Position numbers and translations under genes: made by a program. From the NCBI RefSeq assembly GCF_002005545.1, contig NZ_LBMT01000001.1, forward strand, positions 2,006,301-2,070,300: 64,000 nucleotides of DNA, written 5' to 3'. The notes under the pieces were generated by a model. The model searched no databases. It was given only the letters and a program-made list of their open reading frames with translations, and was not told the DNA's origin. Source of the DNA: Streptococcus mitis (GTDB lineage: Bacteria; Bacillota; Bacilli; Lactobacillales; Streptococcaceae). The first letter of the stretch is position 1; the number at the start of each line of letters is the position of its first letter. Positions 19,022 through 26,935 of this stretch are shown in pieces.

Positions 19022-19949
19022 ACCTTATTTCCTCTAATTCAGCTTTCTTATCACTAATTAATTTCATATAATTTGGAAATTGTCTTTCTTTTTCAATTGA
19101 TTGAATAGCTGAAATTTTTCCAGCAAATTTTTTTAACAATGGTAACAGTTCTTCATCAGATAAATTACTATTTTTAAGATATCTATATAAATCGTACGTC
19201 TCTTTTTGTAATTTTCTAGGAGCTTTTAATTCTCCCTTAACAATAACACACCCTGTAATTTTCGTATAATCTAGCTTACTAACTTTTGATTTCTCTTTAT
19301 TCACCTTTAAATTAAACGATTCAATTATATTAACAATTTCCTTCAAACATATCTTTGGTATTGGCTTTTTAGAAGAAAATGTCAAATCATCATAATATGC
19401 AGAAAAAGTCAATTCATTATTCTGAGCATATTTCATTAGATTTTCGTACATATGGTAATATGCTAAAAAACTTAAAATAGGACTCGTTGGATATCCTTGA
19501 GGTAAAAAGGAATGTTCATCTTTTGATACCGTAGTTAAGTCAGTTAGTATCTTAGCAATGTCGGGTGCCTGATTCATATCATATCGAAAAAAATTGAAAA
19601 CCTTTTGTGCATTTGTACTGGGGAAAAAATTTGAAATATCCACTATAACAGCAAATTTATTTTTGCTATGAGATTCAACATTAGTTACGTAACTTCTACC
19701 AGGTATTCCACCATGTAGATAAGTCGGGAAATTAATCTTCTGTAAGTATTTAACAATCAATTTTAGAGAGCGTTTATATATTGTTCCTGCATTATATAAC
19801 TCCCTAGTTTTTCCATTTACATCCTTCATAAATGACTCTCCAACAAAATTATCACCAACATTTGATAACATATTTTTTTCAATTTTTAATAACTCTGCTA
19901 ACCATTTCTTATTAGAAATTTCATATAAAATACTTTTACTGAAATCCAT
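19002..19949 (-). CDS. Retron-type reverse transcriptase
   Basis: 315 residues, the usual retron RT size. Motifs in order: PTYLHGGIPGRSYVTN (76-91, the GxxxGRS region), AVIVDISNFFPS (100-111, catalytic D104), SFLPQGYPTSPILS (147-160) and AYYDDLTF (184-191, the YxDD site), then KITGCVIVKGELKAPRK (230-246) resembling the VTG thumb/Y region. The QGxxxSP form, not xGxxxSQ, argues against a diversity-generating RT. No maturase or endonuclease domain is present, arguing against a group II intron. The gene starts behind a GAGG site, 7 bases after an 88-residue membrane-protein gene, and overlaps hsdS. A structured leader precedes the pair. Confidence 0.92.
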   Translation of the reverse strand: MDFSKSILYEISNKKWLAELLKIEKNMLSNVGDNFVGESFMKDVNGKTRELYNAGTIYKRSLKLIVKYLQKINFPTYLHGGIPGRSYVTNVESHSKNKFAVIVDISNFFPSTNAQKVFNFFRYDMNQAPDIAKILTDLTTVSKDEHSFLPQGYPTSPILSFLAYYHMYENLMKYAQNNELTFSAYYDDLTFSSKKPIPKICLKEIVNIIESFNLKVNKEKSKVSKLDYTKITGCVIVKGELKAPRKLQKETYDLYRYLKNSNLSDEELLPLLKKFAGKISAIQSIEKERQFPNYMKLISDKKAELEEIRFEKTKS

Positions 19950-19956
19950 AATTACC

Positions 19957-20223
19957 TCACATTATAAAAAAACTCTTATAACCATGTATAAGAGGATATT
20001 TTTTATTAATATAAATAAGAGAAGAAACTAGATCTTTCACCGAAGTGAAGAAGGTAATAAGTATATCTTTGTTATCAGATATAACATCAACTAACCAGAT
20101 ATTAATTCGTAATAATTGTGTCAATAGCCACATCAAAGTTCTAAATCCTTCAATTACTGCTAAGATACAAAAAATTGGGTTATTAGATAACCTCTTAAAA
20201 AAGTCGATAAAGATTTGAATCAT
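19957..20223 (-). CDS. Small membrane protein encoded just upstream of the reverse transcriptase
   Basis: 88 residues with a good AAAGGA ribosome site 8 bases before ATG. The N-terminal part is amphipathic (MIQIFIDFFKRL), then hydrophobic segments run from about 16-45 (FCILAVIEGFRTLMWLLTQLL, then NIWLVDVI) and 53-70. I do not recognise a family. Some retron systems encode transmembrane effectors beside the RT (for example the Ec48 retron), so this could be the toxic partner. That is inference from position and hydrophobicity. Confidence 0.75.
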   Translation of the reverse strand: MIQIFIDFFKRLSNNPIFCILAVIEGFRTLMWLLTQLLRINIWLVDVISDNKDILITFFTSVKDLVSSLIYINKKYPLIHGYKSFFIM

Positions 20224-20489
20224 ACATTGATTCCTTTCTGTGTTTAGTACGGTTTCCCGCCTCTCGCTTTAGTACAGATGCAGTCTTTTTAAGTCTATTA
20301 TCGTTTCTCTCTTGTTAAATCTGACTGTTAAGTCAGTAAACTCTCGCTCAGTATGCTCGATTGAAATCGAAGTTGTGTCGTAGAACATGTGCGACGAATG
20401 AATTGATTTCAATAATGCATGTAGAGACGCAAAGTTTTACCGCCACATAGGGCAATTTCTTGCGAGATAAATCTGCTTAACTTTATCGT
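20224..20489 (-). ncRNA. Candidate retron non-coding RNA (msr/msd) leader
   Basis: The predicted transcript (start about 20489) is rich in stems. A 9-bp perfect repeat ATTGAAATC / GATTTCAAT (about 20413..20405 and 20370..20362) encloses an inner GTCG/CGAC hairpin. CTGAC/GTCAG forms another hairpin at about 20336..20321. A possible stem AUGU-GGCG / CGUC-ACAU lies near 20450..20420, and the direct repeat GTACTAAA occurs twice at 20275..20240. Two copies of GCGAGAG resemble the branch-site context of the E. coli Ec86 retron as I recall it. No a1/a2 terminal repeat of full length was found by eye, so exact boundaries and the retron assignment are tentative. Confidence 0.5.
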
Positions 20490-20495
20490 ACATAC

Positions 20496-20524
20496 ATAAT
20501 ATCATATTTTACAGCAATTGTCAA
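20496..20524 (-). promoter_or_regulatory. Strong promoter of the retron-hsd operon
   Basis: TTGACA at 20524..20519, a 17-base spacer and TATTAT at 20501..20496 on the minus strand give a near-consensus sigma-A promoter. Transcription would start near 20489 and run through the structured leader into the membrane protein, RT, hsdS, the 192-residue protein and hsdM. Confidence 0.85.
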
Positions 20525-20550
20525 TTATACCACGAAACTACAAAAATGAA

Positions 20551-20702
20551 TCTGGGACAAAAAGATTTTGATTTTAGGAATTCTTGATTATAAATTTTAA
20601 AAATCGATAGATTAGACAAAAAAGCGAATAAGACAGAATTCTGAGTGTCAGATAACTCGTTTTGTTCGCTTTTTATATTTAAGGTTAGACTTTTGTCCCA
20701 GA
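20551..20702. repeat. 152-bp inverted-repeat element between the retron operon and the upstream gene
   Basis: Perfect 12-bp ends TCTGGGACAAAA / TTTTGTCCCAGA enclose a second perfect pair AAAAAGCGAA (20619..20628) / TTCGCTTTTT (20665..20674). The layout is that of a small non-autonomous repeat that also works as a terminator. It lies 10 bases past the stop of the gene at 20712 and ends 27 bases before the retron promoter, so it may insulate the two transcripts. Confidence 0.65.
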
Positions 20703-20711
20703 CTCTTATCT

Positions 20712-21473
20712 TTATCCTGCTGCTTGGGCTGGTTCTGCTGATTTGTTTTTTTTATCTTTCTTGCTACTAGTGATGAGACGACGCTTGCTATCTCGTATGC
20801 TATTGAGTTCCTTGAGGAGTTGAGTCAAGTGTTCCTTTTCAGGATAGGCTTCTGCACTGGCTGCGGTATAGCGCATAAAGAGGTCGTAACTAGTTGATAG
20901 TTCGGTACGGAGTTGTCTGGTCTTGCCAACTTCCTTGGCAGACTTGTGAGCACGCGCCTTACTTTCCACTTGGTCATATTCCTCTTGAGCATTGTTCACC
21001 GCTGTCAGCATAGGGGTTAGTCCTAGACTGGTCACTGCCTCATGATAGGGTGTTTCACTAAGCGTTTTGAGAAGGCTCTTGATTTCTGCCGTTTCCACAT
21101 CGTTGCTGTGCTTAGTGATGTCCTTATACTTGGTAAAGACTGGTTTCAAGGTCTCATGAGCTTCTTTGAGCTTGGCATCCTTAATCTTAGCAAATCCTCT
21201 ATGAAGAGTAAAGAGCCCGACCAAGGCACTATCACGATTACGATCGACTTCTGTCAGATTACTAGACTCTTTCGTCTCCACCGCCGCAAGCTGAGCTTGA
21301 AAATCATCCAGCTTGGTCTTGAAGGGTTCCAAATGTTTGGCATACATGCCCTCATCCTTGTTTGCCTTAGAAAAAGTCGCCAAGCTTTGATGAGTATCCA
21401 TCATCAGGCTTTCAAACTCACGGTTGGTAAAGTTGCTGTAACTAAGCGGGCGAATAGCGTATGTTTTTGTCAT
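20712..21473 (-). CDS. DUF6261-like helical protein of unknown function
   Basis: 253 residues from the ATG at 21473, which has an AAAGGA site; a longer frame to 21521 overlaps the upstream gene and is rejected. It begins TKTYAIRPLSYSNFTNREF and is almost wholly alpha-helical and charged, with long stretches such as VNNAQEEYDQVESKARAHKS and a lysine/alanine-rich C-terminal tail. The pattern fits DUF6261 as far as I recall; no function is known. It lies between hsdR and hsdM/S on the same strand. Confidence 0.75.
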   Translation of the reverse strand: MTKTYAIRPLSYSNFTNREFESLMMDTHQSLATFSKANKDEGMYAKHLEPFKTKLDDFQAQLAAVETKESSNLTEVDRNRDSALVGLFTLHRGFAKIKDAKLKEAHETLKPVFTKYKDITKHSNDVETAEIKSLLKTLSETPYHEAVTSLGLTPMLTAVNNAQEEYDQVESKARAHKSAKEVGKTRQLRTELSTSYDLFMRYTAASAEAYPEKEHLTQLLKELNSIRDSKRRLITSSKKDKKNKSAEPAQAAG

Positions 21474-21498
21474 GATGATATCCTTTCTATTTAACGAA

Positions 21499-21714
21499 TC
21501 ATTTATTATCTTCTCTATCAAACCAAGACTGGATTAGTTCTGGAAGATAGACCTGTTTTTGATCTGTTTTTACAATGCTTCCTTGCCTATGAGTTCGAAT
21601 CAAAGGTCTATCCTTAAATACAAAGACTTGAAGCAATGCACAGACCAAAAATAGAAGCCCCCATAAAGGAAGTGTCGATAGCATACTCTCCTCATCATCT
21701 TTAACTTTCTTCAT
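21499..21714 (-). CDS. Small single-pass membrane protein
   Basis: 71 residues from the ATG at 21714, which has an ideal AAAGGAG site; an in-frame start at 21741 lacks one. A charged N-terminus (KKVKDDEES) precedes one hydrophobic helix (about 15-35, LPLWGLLFLVCALLQVFVF) and a basic tail. It is not recognised. It is followed 25 bases later by the helical protein gene and probably shares its transcript. Confidence 0.72.
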   Translation of the reverse strand: MKKVKDDEESMLSTLPLWGLLFLVCALLQVFVFKDRPLIRTHRQGSIVKTDQKQVYLPELIQSWFDREDNK

Positions 21715-21915
21715 CAAGTTTTCTCCTTTGAGTTGATACATTCATTCTAACAGTTTCCAAAACATTTTGACCCTCATCTTCTCAACTGTCATTATTTCCA
21801 TCTAAAATGTACTTTTTAGGACAAATCAGATATTTCCAAAATAAAAATCCCTATCTGACTGGAAATAAACTCCGTCCATCAGATAGAGACTCTTACTATT
21901 TTTAGATTTTACCTT

Positions 21916-22096
21916 TTCGAGCTTTAGAATACATCTAAACTTTAGGACAGATGACTATTCGAAAGCTCGAAGATCTCAAAACTTTCTCAGATAAGCTATT
22001 CGAAACGTAGAATACTTGTAAATTTATGGAATCACGATCATTCGAGACTTAGAATACATGTAAACTTTAGGTAATAAGCCTATTCTCAGTCTCGAA
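21916..22096. repeat. Pair of 56-nt hairpin repeats with a degenerate half copy
   Basis: Two 56-base elements (21916..21971 and 22041..22096) have 16-base arms each with a single mismatch: TTCGAGCTTT.GAATA and TTCGAGACT.AGAATA with their reverse complements. Both contain the loop-side sequence GAATACAT.TAAACTTTAGG. A half copy lies between them (21999..22014 plus loop-like sequence to 22029). The second hairpin ends 4 bases from the hsdR stop. The region from 21742 to 22099 holds no gene. Confidence 0.7.
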
Positions 22097-22099
22097 GGC

Positions 22100-25090
22100 C
22101 TACCTCCCAACCCTCAATGGCTCAATGACTTCCTCTACTAGCTGGGTATAGGCTTCCTTGATTTGTTTTTTATAGAGGAGAGGATTGAGGGCATCCGCCA
22201 CCTCTAGTTTATAGTCCTGATAGCGCTGGCTCTTGGTTAGCTGGCTTTCTCCTAGTTGTTTTTTAGCACCCTTACGGTAGTGTTCGACATAGTAACGGAG
22301 TTCATCTTCGCCGACATACCAGCGCTTGCTAAAGACTTGGATATGTTGTTGGATGACAGCCTCGATCATCTGATCCAAGATATTTGCGATAGACTGACCC
22401 CGATAGCTTTCTGGATGTTCTTGGACTTCTCTCCACAGTTCCGTGATAATCTGAGCAAGATTTGGATTTGTCTTCTCAAGACTCTGAATATAATTATCCA
22501 CGGCTTCCTTATCTTGGACGCTTAAGTTCTTTTCTTGACTTTGACCTTGTTCAATCAGGCTTTGGATTAAGGTTAGGATATAGGCATAGTTGATTTCGTC
22601 CACTTGGATAGACTCCAGTTCATAGTGGATATCAAGTGGCTCTCCATCGTCATCATCCTCTAATCGGCTTTTTAATTCTGCAAGGACATTGCGATAAAGG
22701 CCCAGATACCTTTCCAACTTTTCTCCATCAAGTCCTGTCTGACTGTAAAGTTCTTCCTCATCATACTCTTTGTACACTCGGATAGAGGCTAGGTATTTAT
22801 CAAAGGCTTGATAGGTTTTAGCTAGTTTCCTCAACTCAGGTGTAGAGATTTGCTCGATTTGGAGTCCTTCCTCAGGATCATCTGTGATGAGATTTTGGAA
22901 ATCACTACAACTCCTCAAAAAGTTTCTCTTTTCCTCTTCCCAGCTTGGAGCTAGGACCTCGTTTTCTCCACCATTTGAGTAGAGTTTGAGGGCACTATCT
23001 ACTGCTTCCTTAAAGGCTAGAGGCTTTTGGAAAGTGATAATATGCCCATAGGTCTTACTGCTATCAAAAATACGGTTGGTTCGGCTAAAAGCCTGAATCA
23101 AGTCCTGCGGTTGCATGGGCTTGCGATCGATAAAGAGGGTCGATAAACAAGGCGCATCAAATCCTGTTAAGAGACGATTGACCACGATGACTAAGTCCAA
23201 CTGTTCATTGCGATAGAGGTATTTGTCCTGTTTTCGAGCAAGACGGTTATTGACATCCGTATTAAAGCCACGAAGATCCGCCATGGTAAAGTGGGTATCA
23301 AACTCTTGGTTGTACTCCTCTAAGACTTGCTTCATGTGGTCTTGATTGGCTCTTGAGTCTTCTTCGTTTTCTGTGACCGAGTAGGTGATAGTCGCCTTTG
23401 GAAAGTCAGGAAGGACCTGCTTGACCCTCTCCGATACCTTGACTCTCGTCTCCCCAGCCTTGACCCGTTTGAGGAGGTCATAGTAGGCTTGGGCTTGAGG
23501 GATTGACTTGACGGTCAGGATAGCATTATAGGTCTTACCAACTCCCTTTTGGAAGCCTAGCTGTTGACGGGATTTATTGATAATGGCATCCAAGACTTCC
23601 AACATATGCTCCTCATCCTCATAGACAGTATCTGGTATGTCTTTTTCGGATTTATCCGTTATGAGGGTATTGCGATAATCGACCTTAAAACCTAAAACTG
23701 CTCCATCATGGATAGCTTCCTTGACCGTATACTCATGGAGACGGTCACCGTACTGTTGCTGGGTGGTTTGGGCTAGATCACCAACTTGCTGGCGTTTATT
23801 TTCCTTAAAGATAGGTGTGCCTGTAAAACCATACCAAAGCGACTGTGGGAAAAAGGCTTTAATGTCTTTTTGTGTTTGAGGTGTTACGGTACGGTGGCAT
23901 TCATCCACGACAAAGGCCACTCGAAGGCCCTTGATTTTGTCAGCATCACGCTGGTAAAGTCCTTGTTCAAACTTACGCATCATGGTGGTGATTTTCTGGA
24001 TGGTCGTTACCACCACACGCTTATCATTGCTTCCTAGTCGCTTGACCAAATCATGGGTATTATCCGTCTCATCAATATCAATGACATCATTGGTCGCATA
24101 GGAGAGAAAAGATGAAGTGGTCTGTTGATCCAAGTCCCTGCGGTCAACGACAAAAATCGTCTTTTGGATGGATGGAATTTGGAGGAGATTCCGAGCTACC
24201 TTATAAGAAGTCAGGGTCTTACCTGAACCTGTCGTGTGCCAGACATATCCTGATGCTTGCTGGCGAGAGGCTTCTTGCACTGCTTCGATGGCATGGATCT
24301 GGTAGGGACGCAGGAGGATGAGAGCCTTCTTACTATCATCAAGGACAGAATACTGCATGACCATCTGGTGGGCACGAGGGATGGAAAGGACTTCGTGGGC
24401 AAAACTGGTCAAGCTCGTTATAGGTTGGTTGTCCTTATCCACCCACTTGGTTAGAAATTGCTTGTTGAGTTTATTTTCCCTAGCTGCAGCGATATAGCGT
24501 GTGTCTACTTTATTGGTCACAACAAACATCTGTAAGCTAGAGTAAATACCACGGAACTTGCCTTCCTTATCATACTTCTTAATTTGATGAAAGGCATCTA
24601 GAAAAGCAACTCTGGGACTCTTAAGCTCGATCTGAATCATGGGAAGGCCATTGATCAAGAGGGTCACATCTAGCCTGCGGTCTTGATCCTGAGGATTTAT
24701 CTTATCTCTCTCAACTTGGTTGACAACCTCATAACTAGACTTACCAGCTGCGATATTGTCTCGCCAAATGACAGATAAACGGATAGTCCCCAAACTAGCA
24801 TCTTCTCTCTGAACCTCAACCTTGGCAATGCCATTTTCGCCGACCAACCACTTGGCCGCATCATAGTAGCTAACAAAGTTCAGTTGATTCTTTATCTGGC
24901 GTTTTTCCTGTTCTGTCAGGGGATGATCTGCCAATAGAGCCACATTGTTCTGGGCTAGCTTTTCAAAGAAGTTTTCCCATAATTGCTCTTCTGTTTTAAG
25001 GTCATCTCTGTAAGTCCATTGACTTTCCCCAGTTACCAGTTGGCTGATCAATTGTTTTTCTATCTCCAGTTCTGGTTTTACCTGTATCAT
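22100..25090 (-). CDS. hsdR: Type I restriction enzyme endonuclease/translocase subunit
   Basis: 996 residues. The N-terminal nuclease domain shows the PD-(D/E)xK pattern near 148-165 ([19 protein letters not shown]). The SF2 translocase follows with Walker [14 protein letters not shown] (about 285-297), a DEAD-like VVDECHR (about 398-404), GFTGTP, and motif [11 protein letters not shown] helical C-terminal domain contacts M2S. It has its own TATAAT-containing promoter near 25120 and lies upstream of, but separated from, hsdS and hsdM by about 3 kb holding two unrelated genes and the retron module. Confidence 0.96.
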   Translation of the reverse strand: MIQVKPELEIEKQLISQLVTGESQWTYRDDLKTEEQLWENFFEKLAQNNVALLADHPLTEQEKRQIKNQLNFVSYYDAAKWLVGENGIAKVEVQREDASLGTIRLSVIWRDNIAAGKSSYEVVNQVERDKINPQDQDRRLDVTLLINGLPMIQIELKSPRVAFLDAFHQIKKYDKEGKFRGIYSSLQMFVVTNKVDTRYIAAARENKLNKQFLTKWVDKDNQPITSLTSFAHEVLSIPRAHQMVMQYSVLDDSKKALILLRPYQIHAIEAVQEASRQQASGYVWHTTGSGKTLTSYKVARNLLQIPSIQKTIFVVDRRDLDQQTTSSFLSYATNDVIDIDETDNTHDLVKRLGSNDKRVVVTTIQKITTMMRKFEQGLYQRDADKIKGLRVAFVVDECHRTVTPQTQKDIKAFFPQSLWYGFTGTPIFKENKRQQVGDLAQTTQQQYGDRLHEYTVKEAIHDGAVLGFKVDYRNTLITDKSEKDIPDTVYEDEEHMLEVLDAIINKSRQQLGFQKGVGKTYNAILTVKSIPQAQAYYDLLKRVKAGETRVKVSERVKQVLPDFPKATITYSVTENEEDSRANQDHMKQVLEEYNQEFDTHFTMADLRGFNTDVNNRLARKQDKYLYRNEQLDLVIVVNRLLTGFDAPCLSTLFIDRKPMQPQDLIQAFSRTNRIFDSSKTYGHIITFQKPLAFKEAVDSALKLYSNGGENEVLAPSWEEEKRNFLRSCSDFQNLITDDPEEGLQIEQISTPELRKLAKTYQAFDKYLASIRVYKEYDEEELYSQTGLDGEKLERYLGLYRNVLAELKSRLEDDDDGEPLDIHYELESIQVDEINYAYILTLIQSLIEQGQSQEKNLSVQDKEAVDNYIQSLEKTNPNLAQIITELWREVQEHPESYRGQSIANILDQMIEAVIQQHIQVFSKRWYVGEDELRYYVEHYRKGAKKQLGESQLTKSQRYQDYKLEVADALNPLLYKKQIKEAYTQLVEEVIEPLRVGR

Positions 25091-25238
25091 ACTCTCTCCT
25101 TTGCTACTTGTCTGCTCCCTTTATTATAGCATGTTTAGGCTCAAAATCCACCACTCTTCCCATCACAAAAAAGACTCATTCCCCCTTTCTCCTCCAAAAT
25201 ATGGTATAGTAGAGTTATACTATCTATGAGGAGTTTAC

Positions 25239-25856
25239 ATGTCACAGGATAAACAAATGAAAGCTGTTTCTCCCCTTCTGCAGCAAGTTATCAACATCTC
25301 ATCGATTGTCGGCGGGGTTGGGAGTTTGATTTTCTGTATTTGGGCTTATCAGGCTGGGATTTTACAGTCTAAGGAAACCCTCTCTGCCTTTATCCAGCAG
25401 GCAGGTATCTGGGGTCCACCTCTCTTTATCTTTTTACAGATTTTACAAACGGTCGTCCCTATCATTCCTGGGGCCTTGACCTCGGTGGCTGGTGTCTTTA
25501 TCTACGGCCACATCATCGGGACTATCTACAACTATATCGGCATCGTGATTGGCTGTGCCATTATCTTTTATCTGGTTCGCCTCTATGGGGCTGCCTTTGT
25601 CCAGTCCGTCGTCAGCAAGCGCACCTATGACAAGTATATCGGTTGGTTGGATAAGGGCAATCGTTTTGACCGTTTCTTTATCTTTATGATGATTTGGCCC
25701 ATTAGTCCAGCTGACTTTCTCTGTATGCTGGCCGCCCTGACCAAGATGAGCTTCAAGCGCTATATGACCATCATCATTCTGACCAAGCCCTTTACCCTCG
25801 TGGTTTATACCTACGGTCTGACCTATATTATCGACTTTTTCTGGCAAATGCTTTGA
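25239..25856 (+). CDS. VTT-domain (TVP38/TMEM64, DedA-like) membrane protein
   Basis: 205 residues with about five hydrophobic segments. The VTT/SNARE-associated domain region includes ALTSVAGVFIYGHIIGTIYNYIGIVIGCA (about 78-106) and the later GNRFDRFFIFMMIWPISPADFLCMLAALTKM, with the conserved F/RxxP pattern. The family flips or scrambles phospholipids or undecaprenyl phosphate in related cases; the role of this member is unknown. It is transcribed opposite to hsdR and scrK, from a promoter near 25200..25225, and ends at a shared terminator. Confidence 0.88.
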   Translation: MSQDKQMKAVSPLLQQVINISSIVGGVGSLIFCIWAYQAGILQSKETLSAFIQQAGIWGPPLFIFLQILQTVVPIIPGALTSVAGVFIYGHIIGTIYNYIGIVIGCAIIFYLVRLYGAAFVQSVVSKRTYDKYIGWLDKGNRFDRFFIFMMIWPISPADFLCMLAALTKMSFKRYMTIIILTKPFTLVVYTYGLTYIIDFFWQML

Positions 25857-25862
25857 CACGTA

Positions 25863-25896
25863 AAAAATCCGTTTGGTTTCCCAAGCGGATTTTGTG
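25863..25896. terminator. Bidirectional terminator between the VTT gene and scrK
   Basis: The stem AAAATCCGTTTGG / CCAAGCGGATTTT (one G-T pair) has A and T tracts on both sides, so it can end the converging transcripts on either strand. Confidence 0.85.
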
Positions 25897-25898
25897 CT

Positions 25899-26786
25899 TT
25901 ATTTTGAAACTTCTTTTGCAAGGACAAAGTTCCCAAGAGTAGCAGAACCATTTCCTGCGACTGCTGGCGTTACAATGTAATCACGCACATCTGGTACTGG
26001 TAGGTAACCATTGAGAAGAGATGTAAATTTCTCACGGACACGGTCCAGCATGTGTTGTTGAGCCATGACCCCTCCACCAAAGACAATCACGTCTGGTCGG
26101 AAAGTCACTGTCGCATTAACCGCAGCTTGAGCTATATAGTAGGCTTGAACATCCCAAACAGGGTTGTTGAGTTCAATGTTTTCCCCACGAACACCTGTAC
26201 GAGCTTCCAAACTTGGACCAGCTGCATAGCCTTCCAGACATCCCTTATGGAAAGGACAAACCCCCTTAAACTCTTTTTCAATATCCATTGGGTGTCTAGC
26301 AACATAATAATGACCCATCTCAGGGTGACCCACACCACCGATAAACTCTCCACGTTGGATAACACCTGCACCGATACCTGTACCGATTGTGTAGTAAACC
26401 AAGTTTTCGATACGACCACCAGCATTATTACGAGCAACCACTTCACCATAAGCAGAGCTGTTTACGTCTGTAGTGAAGTACATAGGCACGTTTAGGGCGC
26501 GACGAAGGGCACCAAGCAAGTCCACATTTGCCCAGTTTGGTTTTGGAGTCGTCGTGATAAAGCCATAAGTTTTTGAGTTTTTATCAATATCAATCGGACC
26601 AAATGAACCAACTGCAAGACCAGCAAGGTTGTCGAATTTTGAGAAGAACTCAATGGTTTTATCGATTGTTTCGATTGGAGTTGTTGTTGGAAATTGTGTT
26701 TTTTCTACAACGTTAAAGTTTTCATCACCGACAGCACAAACAAACTTTGTACCGCCCGCTTCCAAGCTTCCATATAATTTTGTCAT
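25899..26786 (-). CDS. scrK: Fructokinase (ROK family)
   Basis: 295 residues. The ATP-binding LEAGGTKFVCAVG lies at 9-21, the ROK signature and zinc site are in GHPEMGHYYVARHPMDIEKEFKG followed by CPFHKGCLEGYAAG (histidine plus three cysteines, about 151-190), and GGGVMAQQHM lies near 240. It phosphorylates the fructose released by ScrB. It sits downstream of the PTS gene scrA on the same strand with a terminator between them, so it may be made partly by read-through or from its own promoter in the gap 26787..26886. Confidence 0.94.
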   Translation of the reverse strand: MTKLYGSLEAGGTKFVCAVGDENFNVVEKTQFPTTTPIETIDKTIEFFSKFDNLAGLAVGSFGPIDIDKNSKTYGFITTTPKPNWANVDLLGALRRALNVPMYFTTDVNSSAYGEVVARNNAGGRIENLVYYTIGTGIGAGVIQRGEFIGGVGHPEMGHYYVARHPMDIEKEFKGVCPFHKGCLEGYAAGPSLEARTGVRGENIELNNPVWDVQAYYIAQAAVNATVTFRPDVIVFGGGVMAQQHMLDRVREKFTSLLNGYLPVPDVRDYIVTPAVAGNGSATLGNFVLAKEVSK

Positions 26787-26886
26787 GATAAACCTCTTGT
26801 TTTTATTTTCTTTATTATAGCATATTTCGAAAGTCTAAATTTCTCTATTTTTTAGATTTTCCTCTGTAAATCTTACCATTCAAGCA

Positions 26887-26917
26887 AAAACGAACAAACA
26901 TGTCATTTGTTCGTTTT
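26887..26917 (-). terminator. Terminator after scrA
   Basis: A perfect 12-bp stem AAAACGAACAAA / TTTGTTCGTTTT with a 7-base loop, ending in a T-run on the minus strand, 19 bases past the scrA stop. Confidence 0.88.
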
Positions 26918-26935
26918 CACATTAGAGAGGATTGA

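Noticed and set aside
19002..19949. Diversity-generating retroelement
   Set aside because: The RT has QGYPTSP rather than the DGR-type xGxxxSQ motif, and no template/variable repeat pair with adenine substitutions was seen in or near hsdS.
19002..19949. Group II intron maturase
   Set aside because: The protein ends shortly after the thumb region, with no X or endonuclease domain, and no group II RNA domain V-like hairpin was noticed downstream.
20224..20489. Ordinary hairpin-cluster repeat instead of a retron RNA
   Set aside because: Not fully excluded. The dedicated near-consensus promoter and direct position before the RT module favour a functional leader, but other gaps in this window also hold hairpin clusters, so the confidence was kept near one half.
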